Assembly (NCBI GenBank): GCA_963576565.1
Contig: OY755039.1
Span: 83,540,955 to 83,604,954, forward strand
DNA: 64,000 bases
Direction: 5' to 3'
Origin: Aspidapion aeneum
Lineage: Eukaryota; Arthropoda; Insecta; Coleoptera; Brentidae
The notes under the pieces are model-generated. The model was not told the DNA's origin. It did not search any database and saw only the letters and a list, made by a program, of their open reading frames with translations. Below, in pieces: positions 57,734 to 64,000 of the stretch; position 1 is the stretch's first letter, and each line of letters opens with the position of its first letter. The translations under genes were made by a program, and so were the position numbers.

Positions 57734-60700
57734 TGTTTTCGGTGTAATCAAGGTCACGTGCTTTCGAAATGTCAAACATTTGTTGACCTATCGCCTATCG
57801 ATCGCTTATCTTTCGTCAAGCAGAAAAAATTATGTCTAGCGTGTTTTCATCCCTCGCATGGGGTAGACACGTGCAAATCAAAATATTCACGCAGGACTTG
57901 AAATAGTAAAAGGCACCACACTTTAACTCATATCTTAGAAACTAATAAAGATTCTGGAAGCCAAGATACTAGTCCTGTCATTCACACTCCACCTGTCAAT
58001 AATCTTCATGTGTCATTAAATACCTCAGGACTTTCAGGTACCTTTCTTTTATGCACCGCCATAATAGATGTTATGGACGGTTGCGGAAATTTTCAACCTG
58101 TAAGGGCACTGCTTGATTCTGGATCACAGACAGGATTCATCAGTGAAAAGTGTATTCAGCGTCTAAATCTTCCTAGGCGAAGTTACACCACTGAAATATT
58201 CGGATTAAATCAAATGTCTTCTCTTACTTCCAAAGGGCTCGTTCAATGTCACATTAAGCCACAAGGACAGGTCACTCCTTTACTTAATTTCGAAGCAACT
58301 GTTGTTCCACAACTATGTTCGAATATGCCTACATTCACTTTGAACGATAATCAGTGGAAACACTTGGAAAACCTTAAACTTGCCGACTCATCTTATTTCA
58401 AATCTAGACCTGTGGACCTAGTTATTGGTTGCGAGCTATTCGCACAGATATTCAAGGAGAGCAGGGTTTTTGGACAAATAGGGCAACCTTCAGCCCTTGA
58501 AACCATCTTTGGCTGGGTCGTCATGGGAAAAGTGGACGAAGTAGGTAGTCTTACGGAACGAACCAGTTGTTTTTTAACGAGTCATTCACCTCCCTTGGAG
58601 GTCATTATCCCTAGGTTTTGGGAAATCGAACATTTGCCTAAAAAACAAATCTTATCAAAGGAAGAAAAACAAGCGGAATCAATTTTTACTGCGAGTGTCG
58701 TACGGCAACCGAGCGGTAGATTCATGGTAGATCTCCCGTTTAAAGATAAAATAAACCCTGACCTAGGAAATACTTATCCGCAAGCTTATCGTAGATTTTT
58801 ACTTCCAGAAAATAGATTACTCAAAAATCCTGATCTGTACACTGCCTATTCTAGTTTCATGCAAGACTATATCGATTCTAATCACATGAGTCTAGTTTTA
58901 CCTAGTCAACCAAAAGTCGACGTATCATGTTTTTTGGCACATCATTGCGTACTAAAGCCGGAAAGCTTAAGTACAAAATTAAGGGTAGTCTGGGATTGTT
59001 CGGCAGTCACCCCAAAGAATATTAGTCTCAATGACACGTTGTTGTCTGGACCGAAACTTCAAAAGGATATTGCTTCTTTACTCCTTACGTTTCGTCTTAA
59101 TCCTATTGCCTATATTGCTGATATCAAACAGATGTTCCATCAAGGCCTTATCAATCCTTATCACCGTCCTTATCAAAGGATATTGTGGAGGTTTTCTCCA
59201 CAGGACCCACTTTCAGTGTGGGAACTTTCTACTGTCACTTTTGGCATGACATGCTCACCTTTTCTAGCCATGCGTACATTAAATGAGCTGGCAGAGAGAG
59301 ACAAGGAACGTTTTCCTATGGCTAGTACTGTTCTAAAAACGTCAATTTACATCGACGATATCTTGGGAACTAGCCCTTCGCTTTCTGAAGCTCTTTCCCT
59401 TCAAACGGAACTCAATGATTTGTTTAAGTCGGGAGGATTTGAACTTAAAAAATGGGCAAGCAATTGTCCTGAGTTATTGGCAACATTGCCAGAATCCGAT
59501 CGTCAAATGCCTCTCTCTTTTGACAAGGATGAACCACACTTTATCAAAGTTTAAGGCCTTCAGTGGCATCCAAAAAACGACATTTTTTCTTATCAATGCC
59601 AAATGAAGGACAAACCCCCAACTAAACGTTCTATTTTATCTATCATAGGAACAATCTTCGATCCCTTAGGTTTTCTTTGTCCCTTGTTGCTACAAGCAAA
59701 ATTTATTTTGCAATAGTTGTGGATATCGAAAATAGGCTGGGACGAAGAACCAGATTCTTCTATCATCGACTCTTGGAACAAACTTCGTTCGGAATTCCCG
59801 CTTCTTTCCAATTTTCAATTACTTCGACAAATCAAACTGTCAAAAACCAATACCTATCAAATCATAGGCTTCTGTGACGCTTCAATTCGAGGCTACGCAG
59901 GCGTCGTATATTTTCGTGTAGAAGAGAAAAACAATATATCTGTTTCTCTTATATCTGCAAAATCTAGGGTCGCGCCTATAAAGTCACAAACTTTGGCTAG
60001 GCTAGAACTCCTAGGCGCATTTTTTTTAAGCGAATTAATTGACTTCTTTTTATCTAGCTATGAAGGAAAAATAACTTTTACAAATATCGTTACTTTCTGC
60101 GATTCGCAAGTCGTATTGCACTGGCTTTCATCCCCTCCTAATCGCTGGCAAACCTTTGTTGGAAATCAAGTCAGTAGAATCCAAGAAATCATTTCCTCAA
60201 ACTCATGGCGCTACATTCCTTCTGCTTTAAATGCAGCCGATATTGCGTCACGAGGGGCCACCCCTTCACAGCTCATTTCACATGACATCTGGTGGAACGC
60301 ACCGTCGTTTTTGTGGTCTCCCGAAAACGAATGGCCCGATTTTCATAAATCAAAAATGCCGATTGATTTCGGAGATATTAATCTGGAGGAAAAGCCAAAG
60401 GTCTGTTGCAATGTGATAATTGACTTTAACTTTTTAGATCAGCTTCTTATTAAATATTCATCTATATCAAAAATTCATCGTATCATTTGTTATGTCCTTC
60501 GAATAGTGAACTTTTTTCAAAACCATTCCTATCAAAAACCCACTAATCTACCGGACCAAAAAATTATTTTTGAAAATATTGTTTTTCCTACCACCGGTGA
60601 GATGCAAAGTGCGTTATACCTTCTTATCTAACGCGTTCAAGGTTCTTGTTTTTCTGAGCTTTTTTCCGCGTTATCTAAGGATAAACCAATACCGAAACCT

Positions 60701-62035
60701 TCTCGAAAACTTTCACCTTTTCTTGATGAAAATAATATCATTATAGTCGGTGGCAGATTACAAAAATCTGACCTTTTGTCTTATTCTGCAAAACACCCCG
60801 TCTTACTTTCGAGTAACCATCGTTTAACTACTCTTCTTATCGAGTCCACTCATAGACAATACCTTCATCCTGGGTTTAAAACATTACATAATCTGCTTTT
60901 AGAGCAATTTTGGATATTATCTGCCAGACGGGCAATTCAAAGAACCATATCCAAGTGCTTGCAATGCTTTAGAATCAACCCTAAACCCTATAGACCGCCC
61001 AGAATGAGTTCTCTTCCCGCTCATCGAATCAATCAACTTAAACCTTTTTCGAGTGTAGCTATCGACTTTTGTGGACCTTTCTTTGTGATTCCTCATCGTT
61101 ACCGTGATTGTAAAGCTTTCAAATCGTATGTCTGTGTGTTTGTCTTTACGGCCACACATTGCGTGCATTTGGAATTAACCATGGAACTGTCCACCGAAGG
61201 GTTTGTAGGTGCATTCCATCGATTCATTTCCAGACGTGGAAGCGTGACGCAATGCTGGTCAGATCAGGGCAGTAATTTTATAGGGTTTCGTAACCAATTA
61301 CTTGATTACGCAAGAAGTGCGTCCACCAGACTTTCTATTCGTTGGCATCTGGGACCCCCTCTCAGTCCACATTTCAATGGCCTGGCAGAAGCTGGCGTCA
61401 AAAGTTTTAAAACTCACTTTGTTCGAGTTGTCGGCGACCAGAAGTTGTCTATCATGGAAATGTCCACCCTTACATGTCACATAGAGGCTGTACTTAATAG
61501 TCGCCCTTTATCTCCTGCCTCTTCAGACCCACACGATCTTCAACCTCTTACCCCTGGGCATTTTTTGACCCTTGAACCCCTTAATTCGGAAATTCCGGAG
61601 TCAGATTTGTCCGAGGTTCCCCTAAATCGGCTCTCGAGATGTCAACTAATACAAAAACTACATAATGATTTTTGGAAACGGTATTCTGTAGAGTATTTGC
61701 ATACGCTACAACAGCGACACAAGTGGGCTGATTCGTCCCCAAATCTCAAATTAAATGATTTGGTTATCATAACGAGTGATCACATCCAATCACCTTTGAA
61801 ATGGCCAGTCGGTCGGGTCATCGAACTGCATCCCGGCGGAGACGGTCAAGTGCGTGTTGCGACGGTACGAACGGCTACCGGTGTTTACAAGCGGCCAGTT
61901 GTAAAACGTGCCGAATTAAAACTAATTTTCATTTTTCTACCTATTACCGGGTATTACAATAGGTTTTTCTTTCTTTTTATTTTTTTTGAATTTTTGTTTG
62001 TTTGGTTTGCCTTTTTCGGGTTTCGTTATCTCTAA
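57734..62035 (+). pseudogene. BEL/Pao pol region: zinc knuckle, protease, reverse transcriptase, RNase H, integrase
   Basis: One frame carries everything. Zinc knuckle: CFRCNQGHVLSKC and CLACFHPSHGVDTC (57734-57880). Aspartic protease: ALLDSGSQTGFIS (about 58108). Reverse transcriptase: LRVVWDCSA (about 58980), FHQGLINPY and YIDDILG (about 59348). RNase H-like region: GFCDASIRGYAGVVYF and FCDSQVVLHWL, then NAADIASRG. Integrase: the zinc-binding HRQYLHPGFK...CLQCF, then Asp in VAIDFCGPFF, Asp in CWSDQGSNFIG and Glu in GLAEAGVKSF. A DUF5641-like tail includes WPVGRVIELHPG. In-frame stops lie at 57899-57901, 59552-59554, 59714-59716 and 60629-60631. Catalytic residues are otherwise intact. Confidence 0.94.
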
Positions 62036-62151
62036 ATAAACTTACGATACTTATCTGTTTTCATTCATTTATATATTACGGTCGATCATTTTTCTTATAT
62101 CTATATCTGTCCGGTTGAGAATCTAAAATTGTGTGTTTTGGAGGGCAGTTA

Positions 62152-62621
62152 TGTTAGCTCCCGCTAAATTTCGCGGTTGTTTTTAATTTTAAAACCACAC
62201 AATTGGATGACGGACAGAGTACATTTTTCGCGCATTGGACATGCGCACCAAGAATCAGTGAGATCCTTTTCTACCGCCTCGAGAAAATGACGTGTTAATT
62301 TACTTTCTCCAACTTTTACAAATTTCTACACTTGAAAGTGCTCGATTTTGGTGTACTGAAGCATAGAACTAGAAACTTCAGCCCTTCAGCTACGTGGTTC
62401 CATCATTAGGTCCAGAAAGGGGCCCCTGGAACGTGGAGAAATTGGCTGCAAACTGGTGAGTGCTTTGTTTCTGATTTCCGTTATGTGGTAACAGCAATTA
62501 ACTATGGACCTTTTGATTATTTCGTGATTTCGTATCAATATATTTATGTTTGTTCGCGCTTTCATTTAATAAAATACATACAGTCCATTGCAGTTATCGT
62601 TTTTCTAACTGCGGGCAAACA
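62152..62621 (+). repeat. BEL/Pao 3' LTR
   Basis: 470 bp, the same length as the 5' LTR. It is followed directly by the TSD gtccg. Confidence 0.96.
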
Positions 62622-62626
62622 GTCCG

Positions 62627-63230
62627 TGCAATCGTAGGATTCTTGTTAAAAAAAGTCTTAGATTGTAGTACCACCCCTGAGGGGTGGTTTAAAGTTTGAA
62701 AAACAATAGAAATAATCCATGATTGACAAAAAACTTATATACAAAAATATTCAAAACTAAATAATACATAAATAAATTAAAACTAAATCTGTAGATGCAT
62801 TACCGCATTAAATACGTATCAATATTTAAATACTGTAAAAAGCACAAGATATATTAGAATCCCTTTTCAATTATACATTCCCAAAACAATCGACCATCGG
62901 TTTAATCGTCGCTAACTTGTCTAAAAAATTAACATGTAAAATATAGCGGACAGCTGACACTGACTTACACCGTTTTTATTCGACATTTCCTATTGACATT
63001 TCGAGGTTTAAATATGGCTACCATTTGTAAACCAAAATATTTTATTCTTTTTATTTATTTATAACCTTTGTGTGGAAATAATGTCTTTGTTACAACGAAA
63101 AAAGATGACCCATATCGCAACGTATTTATGAACAATTTATATAAATATTAAAAACTATTGCATTCACGGCAAAAATAAGTTAAACCTTCAACCAAAATGT
63201 AGACTGTTAAACCTAGCATTCTAGCATTTA
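62627..63230. other. No recognisable feature
   Basis: Non-coding. A small accacccctgaggggtggt hairpin lies at about 62670-62690. Confidence 0.5.
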
Positions 63231-63525
63231 GCACTGTCATTGAGTAAATAACCCATATAGAGGAGCCACCGGCGAGCTTTACCATATTAAGGGGAGATGG
63301 CGCTGAAATAAATTCGTCTGGTACGCAATATTCACAGACAACTACTATGATATAATGGCATTTGTATGATAGACATGAGCCTCGGAACTCGCATATGTAA
63401 CTAAATCGTACTAGCAGTCCCTGACTATTGCGTACCAGACGAATTTATTTCAGCGCCATCTGCCCCTCAGTATGGTAGAGCTCGCCGGTGGCTCCTCTAT
63501 ATGGGTTATTTACTCAATGGCACTG
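63231..63525. mobile_element. MITE, 295 bp, ~100-bp inverted arms
   Basis: The left arm gcactgtcattgagtaaata with acccatatagagg mirrors the right arm ending atttactcaatggcactg. Both carry gatggcgctgaaataaattc and its inverse. TA on each side (63229-63230 and 63526-63527) suggests a mariner-type target. Non-coding. Confidence 0.88.
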
Positions 63526-63527
63526 TA

Positions 63528-64000
63528 GACCCTTTAGTAAATACTGATATTAAAGCATAGTACATCAGTTGAAACAGAAAAACGACGTTAAAAAATAAAC
63601 TTTTTGCCTATAAATATGTTGCTGATCTGGTTTAACTGATGAGTTATGGAGTTCTACGACCCAGCAAGTTTTAAAAGAGAATAACTTGTATACTGGTGTT
63701 TATAATGTAGCTCTTCACCTTGCCTCCTAAACGAATTATGATAATTAAACTATACTTTTGTCCTTGGGATAAAACCATTTTGCTTTTAAGCGCTCTGTTA
63801 ATGTTTAACAGTACTTTTTAGGAAAAATGTCATGACAACGCAACTGTTTTTAATTTTGTATTGAAATGTAAATTTCATCGAATAAAACCGGCAATCAAGC
63901 AAACTTGATCTTATTGTTCAGTCGTCTTTTAACCTCCCTTTCAAAAGGTTAAAACAATAGCTATTTTGATGGTACACTAAAAACATAGGATAAAAAACAA
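63528..64000. other. No recognisable feature
   Basis: AT-rich sequence to the window edge. Confidence 0.5.

Larger units (their letters stand above)
55691..62621 (+). mobile_element. BEL/Pao LTR retrotransposon, full length
   Basis: Two 470-bp LTRs (TGTTAGCTCC to GGGCAAACA) bound the element, with a 5-bp TSD gtccg at 55686-55690 and 62622-62626. The LTRs differ at about eleven positions (2.3%), which suggests a modestly old insertion. The gag and pol regions are in the family order: gag, zinc knuckle, protease, reverse transcriptase, RNase H, integrase. Three frame changes or stops in gag and four stops in the rest make it non-autonomous now. A purine-rich ggagggcag just before the 3' LTR is the likely plus-strand primer. 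Confidence 0.97.

Noticed and set aside
63635..63670. CTGATGAG as a hammerhead core
   Set aside because: No matching stem II and no GAAA within range.

Overview
This window looks like repeat-dense, AT-rich arthropod DNA, most likely insect and possibly a beetle. I found no intact host gene, rRNA, tRNA or CRISPR array. Nearly everything recognisable is a transposable element (TE), a TE relic, a satellite or a palindrome. The eukaryotic call rests on a BEL/Pao LTR retrotransposon, several non-LTR retrotransposon clades, a Penelope-like element, Tc1/mariner and hAT elements with their proper target-site duplications (TSDs), and long microsatellites. The insect call rests on the mix of families and is an inference.

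Layout. 1-1.66 kb: six copies of a 283-bp tandem repeat. 3.9-5.4 kb: decayed Penelope-like element. 7.9-8.4 kb: LINE ORF1 relic. 9.35-10.88 kb: complete but dead Tc1 element with TA duplications. 11.9-19.2 kb: three copies of one terminal-inverted-repeat (TIR) family sharing a ~96-codon ORF; one copy is split by a mariner element that keeps only its DNA-binding domain, another by a tandem dimer of a (CAGA)n-bearing element. 20-23.3 kb: three non-LTR relics. 23.5-29.1 kb: minisatellites, a Penelope-type inverted-repeat element split by a hAT MITE, and (AACCG)-rich palindromes. 29.15-31.6 kb: nested concentric palindromes. 32.4-34.06 kb: a 513-bp tandem repeat whose minus strand carries a hammerhead ribozyme with every core position conserved in two of three copies. 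34.5-39.8 kb: MITEs and RTE-clade relics. 41.2-48.9 kb: short repeats, another hammerhead-like motif, a nearly full-length non-LTR element (minus strand) and tandem MITEs. 50.8-55.86 kb: a recent 2.5-kb tandem duplication containing a TIR element filled with a ~169-bp satellite. 55.69-62.62 kb: a full BEL/Pao element with 470-bp LTRs and a 5-bp TSD.

How it fits together. The nesting gives relative ages. The BEL element landed first, and its 5' LTR then supplied one breakpoint of the 2.5-kb duplication. RTE relics predate the mariner MITE inside one of them. Several TA-target elements sit at the exact centre of older palindromes. Hammerhead motifs occur in several unrelated-looking repeats. 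The 513-bp array resembles the retrozyme-like, ribozyme-bearing tandem repeats described in animals and is the strongest candidate here for an RNA-based mobile system.
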